Below are positions 26,560-39,343 of a stretch of DNA of 64,000 bases, in pieces. This DNA is from an uncultured Pelagibacteraceae bacterium (GTDB lineage Bacteria; Pseudomonadota; Alphaproteobacteria; Pelagibacterales; Pelagibacteraceae), in NCBI GenBank assembly GCA_902537575.1, contig CACBBX010000001.1, forward strand, positions 1 through 64,000, written 5' to 3'. The translations under genes and the position numbers were made by a program. Numbering within the stretch: position 1 is the stretch's first letter; every line of letters starts with the position of its first letter. Below the pieces are notes generated by a model, which worked only from the letters and a program-made list of their open reading frames with translations, was not told the DNA's origin and did not search any database.

Positions 26560-27432
26560 ATGAAAGCTGGAAAAATTTTAGGTGGATTAATAATTGCAAT
26601 AGGTGTTTTAGCTTTTTTGTCAGTAATTATTGTAAAAGAGGTTAATCAAGCCATCATTCTTCAGTTTGGAGATCCAAAAAGAATCATTACTAAACCTGGT
26701 TTAAATTTCAAAATTCCATTTATTCAAAACGTAGTTTACCTTGATAAAAGAATATTAAACTTGGATACACCACCAGAAGAAGTTATCGCATCTGACCAAA
26801 AACGTTTAATTGTTGATGCGTTTGCTAGATTCAAAATTGTTGATCCACTACAGTTCTATATTTCTGTTGGAGATGAAAGAGTAGCAAGATCTAGATTATC
26901 TACAATTATAAATTCAAGGATTAGAAATGTTCTAGGTCAAGAAGAGCTACAAACATTACTTTCTCAAGATAGATCGAAACAAATGGCTCTGATTAAAGAA
27001 GGAGTGAATAATGAAGCTAAAAATTTTGGAATTACTATTGTCGATGTAAGAATAAAAAGAGCTGATCTTCCCCAAGCAAATAGTGATGCAATTTATAGAA
27101 GAATGCAAACTGAGAGGGAAAGAGAAGCAAAAGAATTTAGAGCAAAAGGTGCGGAGATGGCAGTAACAATCACCTCAACTGCAGATAAAGAAGTTACAGT
27201 TATCCTGGCAGAATCTCAAAAACAGTCAGAAATTATGAAAGGTGAAGGTGATGGTTTGAGAAACAAAATCTTTGCTGATGCATTTGGACAAGATCCAGAA
27301 TTCTTTGCATTTTACAGAGCGATGCAGGCTTATGAAAAGGCATTAATTGGTGGAGAAACTTCTTTAATTTTATCTCCTGATAGCGAATTCTTTAAATTTT
27401 TTGGAAACATAAAACCCGAAATTCAACAATAA
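26560..27432 (+). CDS. hflC: HflC, FtsH-protease modulator
   Basis: A 290-residue band 7/SPFH protein with one N-terminal transmembrane segment (residues 5-27) and the family stretch NQAIILQFGDPKRIITKPGLNFKIPF. It pairs with HflK to regulate FtsH. Its ATG follows the hflK stop directly. The C-terminal part has the expected alternating charged coiled-coil region (EREREAKEFRAKGAEMA). Confidence 0.94.
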   Translation: MKAGKILGGLIIAIGVLAFLSVIIVKEVNQAIILQFGDPKRIITKPGLNFKIPFIQNVVYLDKRILNLDTPPEEVIASDQKRLIVDAFARFKIVDPLQFYISVGDERVARSRLSTIINSRIRNVLGQEELQTLLSQDRSKQMALIKEGVNNEAKNFGITIVDVRIKRADLPQANSDAIYRRMQTEREREAKEFRAKGAEMAVTITSTADKEVTVILAESQKQSEIMKGEGDGLRNKIFADAFGQDPEFFAFYRAMQAYEKALIGGETSLILSPDSEFFKFFGNIKPEIQQ

Positions 27433-27439
27433 TTTTTTA

Positions 27440-27628
27440 ATGAATGAGCTAGTCATAGCTTTTGGTTTGTTCTTATTTATCGAGGGTATTCTATATGCCA
27501 TATTTCCAGCAAAAATGAAGAATATGTTAAAAAAATTAGGGCTTATTAAAGATAGTCAACTGAGAACAGGCGGACTTATTTTTGCAATTATAGGATTTAT
27601 AATTATTTATTATATAAAAGTTGAATGA
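27440..27628 (+). CDS. DUF2065 (YjeT-type) small membrane protein
   Basis: A 62-residue protein with two hydrophobic helices (about 3-21 and 43-60) separated by a basic loop (AKMKNMLKKLG). Its length, the FIEGILYAIFP start and its position directly after hflC match the YjeT/DUF2065 family, which often follows hflKC. Function is unknown. It overlaps the next gene by 4 bp. Confidence 0.8.
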   Translation: MNELVIAFGLFLFIEGILYAIFPAKMKNMLKKLGLIKDSQLRTGGLIFAIIGFIIIYYIKVE

Positions 27629-29037
27629 AAAAAATTAAAATTTCCTTTTTAATTATATTTTTATCTTTTGGTTTTTTAAGCCAATCTTACTCGAAACCTG
27701 TTCCAAAGTCATTTGCTGATCTTGCTGAAAAATTAATGCCATCTGTTGTAAATATTTCGACTTCAACTACAGTAATTACAAAATCTAATCCATTACCGTT
27801 TCAATTTCCTCCAGGATCACCTTTTGGAGATATGTTTAAAGAATTTGGAGATCCTCAAGAAAGACAATCATCTGCATTAGGATCAGGATTTATAATTGAT
27901 GAAAAAGGAATTGTTATAACTAATAATCATGTAATTCAAGATGCAGACGACATAATAGTTAGAGTAAATGGCGATCAAGAGATTAAGGCAAAAGTCTTAG
28001 GAGCAGATCCATTAATGGACATAGCTGTTTTACAATTAGAAACTGATGAAAAATTTATTCCAGTTGCTTTCGGAGATTCGGATAAAGCTAGAATAGGTGA
28101 CTGGGTGATTGCCATTGGTAATCCATTTGGTTTAGGGGGGACAGTTACAGCAGGAATTATTTCAGCAAGAAATCGATCAATTGGATTGTCTAGATATGAA
28201 GATTTTATTCAAACTGACGCATCAATTAATTCAGGAAATTCAGGTGGCCCTTTATTTGATATGGAGGGAAATGTCATAGGAATTAATACTGCTATATTGG
28301 GACGAAATGGCTCAATTGGTATAGGATTTTCAATTCCATCAAACAGTGCACAAAATGTAATTAATCAACTTATCGAATTTGGAGAAACTAAAAGAGGATG
28401 GCTAGGTGTAAGAATACAAGATGTCACTAAAGAAATTGCAGAGGTTGAAAAATTAGATAAACCAAGAGGTGCTTTAGTTGCAAGTGTTGCAGAAAACAGT
28501 CCATCAGAAAAAGCTGGAATAAAAGCTGGCGATATTATTTTAGAATTTAATGGTGAAAGGATTAATCAAATGAAAGAACTTCCTGCTATAGTTGCACGTA
28601 CCGAGGTAGGCAAAAATGTAACTGTTAAAATTTGGAGAAATAATAGTGAAATGACCAAAAATGTTATTTTGGGAAGATTAGAAACTTCCGAGGATTTTAA
28701 AGTAGCCGAAAAACAAAAACCTACTGAAAAATCTAATAGAATTGACAGTTTAAAAATAACAGTAAGAGTATTAACGAAAGAAGATATCAAGAATCGTAAT
28801 TTACCAAATCAAACTACTGGTCTGATAGTCACAGGTATAGCAAATAACAGCCCACTTAAAAATACAACACTAACTATCAATAGTATAATTCTTGAAGCAC
28901 AAAAGAAAAAAATAAGAACAATCGAAAGCCTTAATAAAATTGTTAATCAAGTTTTAGAGTCAAACCAAAAAACTATTCTGTTATCTATTTATAATAATCA
29001 AAATCAAAAAAGATATATTGGTGTTAAACTTGACTAA
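27625..29037 (+). CDS. Periplasmic serine protease/chaperone, HtrA (DegP/DegQ) family
   Basis: A 470-residue secreted protease. A signal peptide (KKIKISFLIIFLSFGFLSQS) leads, then a trypsin-like domain with His in TNNHVIQDADD, Asp in DPLMDIAVLQL and Ser in NSGNSGGPLFD. Two PDZ domains follow; the first (GWLGVRIQDVT...) is clear and the second is weaker. It degrades or refolds damaged envelope proteins. Placement after hflKC puts two envelope quality-control functions in one operon. DegP versus DegQ assignment is not possible here. Confidence 0.93.
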   Translation: MKKIKISFLIIFLSFGFLSQSYSKPVPKSFADLAEKLMPSVVNISTSTTVITKSNPLPFQFPPGSPFGDMFKEFGDPQERQSSALGSGFIIDEKGIVITNNHVIQDADDIIVRVNGDQEIKAKVLGADPLMDIAVLQLETDEKFIPVAFGDSDKARIGDWVIAIGNPFGLGGTVTAGIISARNRSIGLSRYEDFIQTDASINSGNSGGPLFDMEGNVIGINTAILGRNGSIGIGFSIPSNSAQNVINQLIEFGETKRGWLGVRIQDVTKEIAEVEKLDKPRGALVASVAENSPSEKAGIKAGDIILEFNGERINQMKELPAIVARTEVGKNVTVKIWRNNSEMTKNVILGRLETSEDFKVAEKQKPTEKSNRIDSLKITVRVLTKEDIKNRNLPNQTTGLIVTGIANNSPLKNTTLTINSIILEAQKKKIRTIESLNKIVNQVLESNQKTILLSIYNNQNQKRYIGVKLD

Positions 29038-29039
29038 TC

Positions 29040-29948
29040 ATGGATTTTAAATCCAAAGTTATTTTAGTTTCAGGACCAACTGCCTCAGGTAAATCTAATT
29101 TTGCAGTTAAACTTGCTAAAAAAATAAATGGAGAGGTAATTAATGCAGATAGTATGCAAGTTTATAAACAATTAAAAATTTTATCTGCACGACCAAATCT
29201 AAAAGATTATCAAAAAATAAGACATCATTTATATGGATTTCATGATGTAAAAAAAAATTTCTCAACAGGTAAATGGTTAAAATTAGTAATAAAAAAAATT
29301 AAAGAAATAAAAAAAAGAAAACAAACTCCAATCTTAGTAGGAGGTACAGGTTTGTATTTTAAAGTATTAACTAATGGATTGGTAAAAATCCCAAATATAC
29401 CTATAAAAATTAGAAACCAGATAAGATCTAAACAATCAAAAATAGGTCAAAGCAGGTTTTATAAAAAACTTTTAAAACTTGATCCAAATTCTAAAAATAA
29501 AATTAATCCAACTGATACGCATAGATCTATAAGAGCTTATGAAGTTAAATTTTATACCCAAAAATCAATTCATGAATGGTACAAAAATACTAAATCAAAT
29601 TTCAAAAAAAACGACTTTTTTAAAATCTATATTGATTTCCCTCGAAGTGAATTGATTAAAAGAATTAATCTTAGATCTCAGCAAATGATTGAAAAAGGAG
29701 CAATTAAAGAAGTAAAAAATTTCATTAAATTAAAAGTCAGAAAAGATAAAAGCGCTAATAAGGCAATTGGTATCAATGAAATCAGACAATACTTGAATAA
29801 TGAAAAAGAAATTCAGGAGATTATTGAAAATATAGCAATAAAAACTAGACAATACGCTAAAAGACAAACTACCTGGGCAAGAGGCAACATGAATTCTTGG
29901 TTTAAATTGAAACCAAATGAGTTAAATAATTTTTTAAAAAAAATTTAA
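29040..29948 (+). CDS. miaA: tRNA dimethylallyltransferase
   Basis: A 302-residue enzyme that adds a dimethylallyl group to A37 of tRNAs reading UNN codons. The P-loop GPTASGKSNFAVKLA, the INADSMQVYK substrate motif, ILVGGTGLYFK and the C-terminal KTRQYAKRQTTWARGN region are all characteristic. The dimethylallyl diphosphate comes from the MEP pathway represented by dxs in this window. It begins two bases after the HtrA gene ends. Confidence 0.96.
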   Translation: MDFKSKVILVSGPTASGKSNFAVKLAKKINGEVINADSMQVYKQLKILSARPNLKDYQKIRHHLYGFHDVKKNFSTGKWLKLVIKKIKEIKKRKQTPILVGGTGLYFKVLTNGLVKIPNIPIKIRNQIRSKQSKIGQSRFYKKLLKLDPNSKNKINPTDTHRSIRAYEVKFYTQKSIHEWYKNTKSNFKKNDFFKIYIDFPRSELIKRINLRSQQMIEKGAIKEVKNFIKLKVRKDKSANKAIGINEIRQYLNNEKEIQEIIENIAIKTRQYAKRQTTWARGNMNSWFKLKPNELNNFLKKI

Positions 29949-29999
29949 ATATCTCAATCAAAACTTGACCAATCAGTACAACTTCAGCTAGATTGCGAA

Positions 30000-31766
30000 A
30001 TGCCAAAATTATACACAGGAGCAGAAATTGTATTTAAGTGTCTTAAGGACCAGAGTGTAGAACATATTTTTGGATATCCTGGGGGAGCAGTTTTACCAAT
30101 TTATGATGAGCTTAAAAATCATACTTCAATTAAACATATTTTGGTAAGACACGAACAAGGAGCAGGTCATGCTGCTGAAGGTTACGCAAGATCGTCAGGA
30201 AAGCCTGGAGTTGTTTTAGTGACATCAGGACCTGGTGCAACAAATGTTGTTACTGCTTTAACAGATGCATATATGGACTCGGTTCCTTTGGTTTGTATTT
30301 CTGGTCAAGTTCCAACACATTTAATTGGAACTGATGCATTTCAAGAATGTGATACTACTGGTATTACTAGGCCATGTACAAAACATAATTGGTTAGTAAA
30401 AGATATAAATGATTTATCGGATATAATGCACGAAGCATTTAAAGTAGCAACCACAGGCAGACCAGGTCCTGTTTTAGTTGATATCCCCAAAGATATTCAA
30501 TTTGCAAAAACTAAATACAAAAAACCTAAAAAAGAAAAAAAATTAAATGAAAAATTTAATAATAAATTTTCTCAAAAACATATATATCAATTAATTGAAT
30601 TAATAAAAAAAGCAAAAAAACCAATTATTTATAGCGGTGGTGGAGTAATTAATTCAGGCCCTAAAGCAAGTAATGAATTAAGAGAGTTTGTAGAATTAAC
30701 TGGGTTTCCAATAACTTCTACACTTCAGGGTTTAGGCGCATATCCTGGTGATGATAATCAATTCCTTGGAATGTTAGGCATGCATGGAACCTATGAGGCA
30801 AACAATGCAATGCATGATTGTGATCTTTTAATAAATATTGGTGCAAGATTTGATGATCGTATCACTGGAAAAATAGATGAATTTTCACCAAATTCAAAAA
30901 AAGTTCATATTGATATTGATCCCTCGTCTATAAATAAAATTATTAAAGTTGATCTTGCTATTGTAGGTGATGTTGCAAAAGTAATTAGTAAAATAAATAA
31001 AACAATCTTGAAGAAAAAAAATGGCCATAGCAAATCTAATAAACCAAATATAGCTAAGTGGTGGGAACAAATACAAAAGTGGAGAGGAAAAGATTCTCTT
31101 AATTTTGTTAATAGCAATGACAGTATTAAGCCCCAACATGCTGTTCAAAGACTATATGAGCTAACAAAAGATAAAGATACTTATGTAACAACTGAAGTTG
31201 GTCAACATCAAATGTGGGCGGCACAACATTACAAATTTAACAAACCAAATAGATGGATGACATCCGGAGGTTTAGGTACGATGGGTTATGGTCTGCCAGC
31301 AGCAGTAGGAGTACAAATTGCTCATCCAGAAAAGTTGGTAGTTGATATTGCAGGAGAGGCCTCCGTATTAATGACGATGCAAGAAATGTCCACTGCAGTT
31401 CAATATAACTTACCAATTAAAATTTTTATTTTAAATAATCAGTACATGGGGATGGTAAGGCAATGGCAAGAGCTTTTGCATGAAAAGAACTATTCAGAGA
31501 GTTACTCGGAAGCACTTCCTGATTTCTTAAAAATGGCTGAGGCTTATGGTTGTAAGGGAATTAAAGCAGAAAACCCATCTGAATTAGACGAAAAAATCCA
31601 AGAAATGATAGATTATAAAGGCCCCGTTATTTTTGATTGCCATGTTGATCCAAATGAAAATTGTTTCCCAATGATACCTTCAGGAAAACCTCATAATCAG
31701 ATGATCTTAGGACCTAAGGATCAGGAAGATAATAAAATTAAGGGAAAAGGCAAAGCCTTAGTTTAA
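30000..31766 (+). CDS. ilvB: Acetolactate synthase large subunit
   Basis: A 588-residue ThDP- and FAD-dependent enzyme that makes acetolactate or acetohydroxybutyrate, the first shared step of valine, leucine and isoleucine synthesis. The catalytic glutamate is in VRHEQGAGHAAEGYARSSG, and the ThDP motif lies in VDIAGEASVLMTMQEM followed by LNNQYMGMVRQWQ. It is followed 6 bp later by the regulatory subunit gene ilvH, then ilvC. No leader peptide or attenuator was recognised in the 51 bp upstream. Confidence 0.96.
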   Translation: MPKLYTGAEIVFKCLKDQSVEHIFGYPGGAVLPIYDELKNHTSIKHILVRHEQGAGHAAEGYARSSGKPGVVLVTSGPGATNVVTALTDAYMDSVPLVCISGQVPTHLIGTDAFQECDTTGITRPCTKHNWLVKDINDLSDIMHEAFKVATTGRPGPVLVDIPKDIQFAKTKYKKPKKEKKLNEKFNNKFSQKHIYQLIELIKKAKKPIIYSGGGVINSGPKASNELREFVELTGFPITSTLQGLGAYPGDDNQFLGMLGMHGTYEANNAMHDCDLLINIGARFDDRITGKIDEFSPNSKKVHIDIDPSSINKIIKVDLAIVGDVAKVISKINKTILKKKNGHSKSNKPNIAKWWEQIQKWRGKDSLNFVNSNDSIKPQHAVQRLYELTKDKDTYVTTEVGQHQMWAAQHYKFNKPNRWMTSGGLGTMGYGLPAAVGVQIAHPEKLVVDIAGEASVLMTMQEMSTAVQYNLPIKIFILNNQYMGMVRQWQELLHEKNYSESYSEALPDFLKMAEAYGCKGIKAENPSELDEKIQEMIDYKGPVIFDCHVDPNENCFPMIPSGKPHNQMILGPKDQEDNKIKGKGKALV

Positions 31767-31772
31767 ATTAAA

Positions 31773-33361
<1,589 letters not shown>

Positions 33362-33467
33362 ATTTTGATAAAGACCCAAAAAGATCGTAAAAATATAGGC
33401 CAAATTTAACATTTATTTTGCAATCTCACTTATAGATTGTAATATCAATTTTCTATAAAATTTAGTT
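33362..33467. promoter_or_regulatory. ilvC-leuA intergenic region with small inverted repeat
   Basis: This 106-bp gap holds CAATCT-n7-AGATTG (33421-33439), a 6-bp inverted repeat, and AT-rich -10-like sequence (TATAAA) close to the leuA start. There is no T-tract after the repeat, so it is not a standard terminator. No leucine-rich leader peptide was seen. It probably carries the leuA promoter; the repeat may be an operator or chance. Confidence 0.35.
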
Positions 33468-35039
33468 ATGAGCAGCAAAGATAGAGTTGTAATTTTTGAT
33501 ACTACTATGCGAGATGGTGAGCAATCACCTGGAGCGTCAATGAGCTTGGAAGAAAAAATTCAAATTGCAAGAGTATTTGACGAATTAGGAATTGACATTA
33601 TTGAAGCGGGTTTTCCAATCGCATCCCCTGGAGATTTTGAAGCAGTAACCGAAGTTAGTAAAATTTTAAAAAAATCTATTCCTGCAGGATTATCTAGACA
33701 TTCTAAGAAAGACATTGATAGGGCATATGAAGCTTTAAAACATGCCCCAAGATTTAGAATACATACATTTATTTCTACAAGTCCTCTTCATATGAAGCAT
33801 AAATTAAATATGTCTCCAGAAGATGTTTACGATTCTATTGGACAGCATGTAGCTTATGCTAGAAAATTTACTGATGATGTAGAGTGGTCATGTGAAGATG
33901 GGACTAGAACAGATATGGATTTTATGTGTAAGACTGTAGAACTTGCAATTAAAAATGGAGCAACAACAATTAATATCCCCGATACAGTAGGTTATACCAT
34001 TCCATCAGAATTTACAAAAATTATTAAAACATTATTAAATAAAGTTCCAAATATAGATAAAGCAATTTTATCTACTCACTGCCACAATGATTTAGGTTTA
34101 GCAGTTGCAAATTCTCTAGCGGGTGTTCAGGCTGGTGCAAGACAAATTGAATGTACAATTAATGGTTTAGGAGAAAGAGCCGGAAATGCAGCGCTTGAAG
34201 AAGTTGTAATGGCAATTAAAACAAGACCTGACTTAATGCCTTATGATACAGGAATTAATACAACACTTCTAAGTAAAGCTTCTAAAATTGTATCAAATGC
34301 AACTGGTTTTCCTGTGCAGTACAATAAAGCAATTGTTGGAAAAAATGCTTTTGCTCATGAAGCAGGTATCCATCAAGATGGAATGCTTAAAAATAGACAA
34401 ACTTATGAAATTATGACACCTGAAAGTGTTGGTGTTAAACAAACTTCATTAGTGATGGGTAAACATTCTGGAAGACACGCATTTAAGGATAAATTGAATA
34501 GTTTAGGATATCCAGATTTAACTGATGACGTTGTTGGTAATGCTTTTGCTAAGTTTAAAGTTTTAGCAGACAAAAAAAAACATGTTTATGATGAAGATAT
34601 TATTGCACTTATAGATGATAGCCTAATTATTGATAACAAAGTTAATGCAATTAGTCTAAAATCTCTAAAAGTTTTTGCTGGAACAGGTGAACCCCAAAGA
34701 GCAGAGATGACCTTAGATGTTTATGGCGATGTTAAAAAAGCATCAGAAACCGGAGATGGTCCAGTTGATGCTATCTTTAAATGTATTAAAACATTATTTC
34801 CACATGAAGTTAATTTACAATTGTATCAAGTGCATGCCGTTACAGAGGGTACAGATGCTCAAGCGACTGTAAGTGTTAAAATTGAGGAAAAAGGAAAAAC
34901 TACTGTTGGACAAGCTGCTGATACAGATACATTAGTTGCTTCAGCAAATGCTTATATTAATTCATTAAATAAAATGATTATTAAACGAGACAAAACAGCT
35001 CCAATGGAGCAAGAAAGTCAGAAGGTAAGGGGAATATAG
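33468..35039 (+). CDS. leuA: 2-isopropylmalate synthase
   Basis: A 523-residue enzyme that condenses acetyl-CoA with 2-oxoisovalerate, the committed step of leucine synthesis. DTTMRDGEQSPGASM at the start and STHCHNDLGLAVANSLAG give the metal-binding residues of the HMGL-like TIM barrel, and the C-terminal third is the LeuA regulatory (dimer) domain where leucine inhibits. It lies next to ilvBHC, so the genes for valine and the leucine branch are grouped. mreB starts directly after its stop codon. Confidence 0.96.
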   Translation: MSSKDRVVIFDTTMRDGEQSPGASMSLEEKIQIARVFDELGIDIIEAGFPIASPGDFEAVTEVSKILKKSIPAGLSRHSKKDIDRAYEALKHAPRFRIHTFISTSPLHMKHKLNMSPEDVYDSIGQHVAYARKFTDDVEWSCEDGTRTDMDFMCKTVELAIKNGATTINIPDTVGYTIPSEFTKIIKTLLNKVPNIDKAILSTHCHNDLGLAVANSLAGVQAGARQIECTINGLGERAGNAALEEVVMAIKTRPDLMPYDTGINTTLLSKASKIVSNATGFPVQYNKAIVGKNAFAHEAGIHQDGMLKNRQTYEIMTPESVGVKQTSLVMGKHSGRHAFKDKLNSLGYPDLTDDVVGNAFAKFKVLADKKKHVYDEDIIALIDDSLIIDNKVNAISLKSLKVFAGTGEPQRAEMTLDVYGDVKKASETGDGPVDAIFKCIKTLFPHEVNLQLYQVHAVTEGTDAQATVSVKIEEKGKTTVGQAADTDTLVASANAYINSLNKMIIKRDKTAPMEQESQKVRGI

Positions 35040-36074
<1,035 letters not shown>

Positions 36075-36079
36075 AAAAG

Positions 36080-36928
36080 ATGGCTACGGGCAGAGACGAC
36101 TTTGTAATTGCCTTTAGATCAGCTTTTTTAAAAAAAAAAGACAAACAAAAATTTTCATTACTTAGTTTAATTTTATTGTCAATAATTGTAATTATTTTAA
36201 GTAACATAAATTTTAAACCCATTCAGTTTGTAAAAATTGGTATTAATGAAATTATTTATAGATCTTCATATATAGTATCCAAACCTGAAAATTATCTTAA
36301 AAATACACTTCTTGTATTTACTGAACATATGAATTTATATGAAAACTATAAAATTACAAAATCAGAGTTTGAAAATTTAAAAGAAGAAAAAATTGTAAAT
36401 AATTTTTTAAAAATAGAAAATAAAAAATTGAGAAATCTGATTAATGAAAATATAGACTCTAATGAAATATTGGCCAAAGTTTTAATTGATCGAGAAAGCC
36501 CTTTTCTAAAATCTGTGATTTTAAATAAAGGAACAAAAGACAATGTAAAAATGGGGATGGCAATAATAGATGGTGTTTATCTTGTAGGTCAAATAATTGA
36601 GGTTAACTATACAAATTCTAGAGCTTTGCTGTTATCCGATCTAAATAGTAAAATACCCTCAGTTTTAGCTCCACAAAATATTCAAGCAGTAGTTTCAGGC
36701 ACAGGAAAGAATTATGGGATAATTGAACATACTAAAGAGGATATCGAGGAAGATTTGAATAAAGTGGACACAATAGTTTATACTTCAGGTCTTGGTGGTC
36801 TTTTTAAACCAGGTATACCTATTGGAAAAATTTACAAAGATTCGGAAAATAAGGTAGATTTCTTTTCTGATTTCACTCAATTAAACTTTATTAAAATAAC
36901 TTCATTTAATATCGGAGATAAAAATTAA
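36080..36928 (+). CDS. mreC: Rod-shape protein MreC
   Basis: A 282-residue periplasmic protein with one N-terminal membrane span (about residues 26-42), a coiled coil (residues 80-115, LYENYKITKSEFENLKEEK region) and two beta-barrel subdomains. It links MreB to penicillin-binding protein 2. ILNKGTKDNVKMGMAIID and ALLLSDLNSKIPSVL are family-typical. It overlaps mreD by one base. Confidence 0.92.
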   Translation: MATGRDDFVIAFRSAFLKKKDKQKFSLLSLILLSIIVIILSNINFKPIQFVKIGINEIIYRSSYIVSKPENYLKNTLLVFTEHMNLYENYKITKSEFENLKEEKIVNNFLKIENKKLRNLINENIDSNEILAKVLIDRESPFLKSVILNKGTKDNVKMGMAIIDGVYLVGQIIEVNYTNSRALLLSDLNSKIPSVLAPQNIQAVVSGTGKNYGIIEHTKEDIEEDLNKVDTIVYTSGLGGLFKPGIPIGKIYKDSENKVDFFSDFTQLNFIKITSFNIGDKN

Positions 36929-37446
36929 TGTCTTCTCTAAACGAAAGTACATTTTTCAGAGTATTATTATCTTACTTACCTTTAATAATTTTGTTTGTTT
37001 CTGTATTTAATGAATTCGATTTTAATTATTTAAATATTGAAAATTTTTCATTTAATTTTGTTTACATTCTAATATTTTATTGGACCTTAAGAAATCCTGA
37101 TAGCTTAGGATACTTTTCTATATTTTTAGCAGGAATTATCAACGATGTGGTGTTAGGTATTCCAATAGGAATTAGTAGCTTATCTTATCTGATATTATGC
37201 GCAGTCACAGCATACGTAAGGAATATTACCTTAAGCCCAAATTTTGTAAAAGACTGGTTTTCTTTTTTATTTACAATGGTCCTAATTAATTCAATACAAG
37301 TAATTATTTTAGATTTGATATTTATCATAGAAATTAATTACTTGAGATATTTAGTTAATACAGGATTTACGTTTTTGTTTTACCCATTATTTTTCTTAGC
37401 ATTTAACTTTTTAAGTCAATTAATTTTACAGAAAAAAAATGATTAA
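36928..37446 (+). CDS. mreD: Rod-shape membrane protein MreD
   Basis: A 172-residue hydrophobic protein with about five membrane spans. Sequence is poorly conserved in the family, but the central LAGIINDVVLGIPIGISSLSYL pattern (conserved GxxxD..G.P.G) and the position between mreC and mrdA identify it. It is a component of the lateral wall elongation complex. It overlaps mrdA by 8 bp. Confidence 0.88.
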   Translation: MSSLNESTFFRVLLSYLPLIILFVSVFNEFDFNYLNIENFSFNFVYILIFYWTLRNPDSLGYFSIFLAGIINDVVLGIPIGISSLSYLILCAVTAYVRNITLSPNFVKDWFSFLFTMVLINSIQVIILDLIFIIEINYLRYLVNTGFTFLFYPLFFLAFNFLSQLILQKKND

Positions 37447-39343
37447 AGAAAATTTAAGTATTAGAAAATCAGATGTCATAAACAGAAGAATGTTTATTAT
37501 TGGCGCTGCAAAAATAGTTATATTTGCAGGAATTGTTGCTCGACTTTTTTCACTACAAATAAATGAAAATAAAAAATATCTTACACTTTCAGATAAAAAC
37601 AGGATTAGAGAATGGAAACTCCCACCCACAAGAGGTAATATTGTTGATTATTTTGGAAATATAATTGCAGGAAATCTAAAAGTTTATCAACTTCATATTA
37701 TACCAGAACAAGTTGAAAATTTTAATTATCTATTAGTAAGATTAAAAAACCTTTTAAATTTAAGTGAGAAAAAAATTCAAAAAATAGTAAAGTTAAAAAA
37801 TAAATTAAAACCTTGGGACAGTATCATTGTATCTGAGAATTTAAGCTGGAGCCAATTCTTGAAAGTTAATAATTATTTATATGATTTGGTTGGTGTAAAA
37901 CCTGTGATGACAATCTCTAGAAATTATCCATTTAGTGAAATGTATACTCATGTTTTAGGATATGTGAGTCAGCCAAATGAGGAAGAAATATTAGAAAATG
38001 ATATAGTAAAAGAAAGATTTGTACCTGGTATGAAAATTGGCAAGTTAGGCCTTGAAAAAACCCTCGAGAACCAACTAATTGGAACTAATGCGATCCAAAG
38101 ATATGAGGTTAATGCTTATGGCAAAAGAATAAATCAACTTGAATATCAAAAAGGGCTACAAGGTAGCAAAATACGATTAACAGTAGATACTGAAGTACAA
38201 AAACTTTCTGCTGAATTACTTTCAAGTAAAGCAGGATCAATAAGTGTTATGGATATTTATACAGGAGATATTATAGCTATGTATTCATCACCATCTTATA
38301 ATCCAAATTTATTTTTGTTTGGTATTAGTCAAGATGAATGGCAATTAATTCGAAATAATCCTCTGAAACCATTGATTAATAAAACTCTTTCTGGACTGTA
38401 TTCGCCTGGCTCAACAATAAAACCTATTGTGGCACTTTCTGCTTTGGAAAATAAAATTATTAATCCAAATTTTAAAGTTAAATGCACAGGTAAAACAGAA
38501 CTATATGGGCAAACTTTTCATTGCTGGAAAGAAAAAGGACATGGTTTTGTAAGTTTAAAAAATGCTATGAAACAATCTTGTGATACCTATTTTTATGAAA
38601 TTGCAAGATTGTTAGGAGTTGATCGATTAAATGTAACAGCTAAAAAATTTGGTTTAGGTGAAAAGGTATTAGGAGATTATTTTGATAATGAAAAAAGAGG
38701 TTTATTTCCAAATACTAATTGGAAAAAAAATAATCTTGGAAAAGGATGGGTTTTAGGTGAGACATTGATTACAGGAATTGGACAAGGATACACTCAAACT
38801 ACACCTCTACAATTATGTTTAATGACTGCTCAAATTGCAAATGGTGGATATAAGATTAAACCAAAAATTATAGTAAATGATGATCCATTAAGTTTAGAAC
38901 AGGCAAAAAATTCAATGGAACTTCAGTCTTTGCAAAAATCTAATACAAGATTATTTAATGATCCAAAAAATATTAGAATAGTTCAAGAAGCAATGTTTAG
39001 TTCTACAAATGAGCAATTTGGCACTTCATATAGATCTAGAATCGATGATCCAAAATATCAATTTGCAGGTAAAACTGGGACTGCTCAAGTAAAAAGAATT
39101 AGTAAAAGAGAAAGGGAACTAGATCTAAAATTAGAACAAATACCTTATAAGGATAGAGATCATGCACTTTATGTTGCTTATGGTCCTTATAAAAATCCAA
39201 GATATGCATTAAGCATAATTGTTGAACACGGTGGTTCTGGCAGCAAAGCTGCAGCTCCAATGGCAAAAGAATTGTTTAAATTAATAATTGATAGAGACGA
39301 GCTAAGAGATAAACAATCTAATTTTGAAAATATAAATATCTAA
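37439..39343 (+). CDS. mrdA: Penicillin-binding protein 2 (elongation transpeptidase)
   Basis: A 634-residue class B penicillin-binding protein. An N-terminal anchor (IIGAAKIVIFAGIVARLFSL) precedes the pedestal domain and the transpeptidase domain with catalytic serine in SGLYSPGSTIKP (SxxK), the SCD triad block KQSCDTYFYE and the KTG motif AGKTGTAQV. It crosslinks new peptidoglycan along the side wall, together with RodA encoded next. It overlaps rodA by one base. Confidence 0.96.
   Translation: MIKENLSIRKSDVINRRMFIIGAAKIVIFAGIVARLFSLQINENKKYLTLSDKNRIREWKLPPTRGNIVDYFGNIIAGNLKVYQLHIIPEQVENFNYLLVRLKNLLNLSEKKIQKIVKLKNKLKPWDSIIVSENLSWSQFLKVNNYLYDLVGVKPVMTISRNYPFSEMYTHVLGYVSQPNEEEILENDIVKERFVPGMKIGKLGLEKTLENQLIGTNAIQRYEVNAYGKRINQLEYQKGLQGSKIRLTVDTEVQKLSAELLSSKAGSISVMDIYTGDIIAMYSSPSYNPNLFLFGISQDEWQLIRNNPLKPLINKTLSGLYSPGSTIKPIVALSALENKIINPNFKVKCTGKTELYGQTFHCWKEKGHGFVSLKNAMKQSCDTYFYEIARLLGVDRLNVTAKKFGLGEKVLGDYFDNEKRGLFPNTNWKKNNLGKGWVLGETLITGIGQGYTQTTPLQLCLMTAQIANGGYKIKPKIIVNDDPLSLEQAKNSMELQSLQKSNTRLFNDPKNIRIVQEAMFSSTNEQFGTSYRSRIDDPKYQFAGKTGTAQVKRISKRERELDLKLEQIPYKDRDHALYVAYGPYKNPRYALSIIVEHGGSGSKAAAPMAKELFKLIIDRDELRDKQSNFENINI

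Noticed and set aside
29949-29999. Possible leader peptide or attenuator before ilvB
   Set aside because: The 51-bp gap has no ORF rich in Val/Leu/Ile codons and no paired hairpins.
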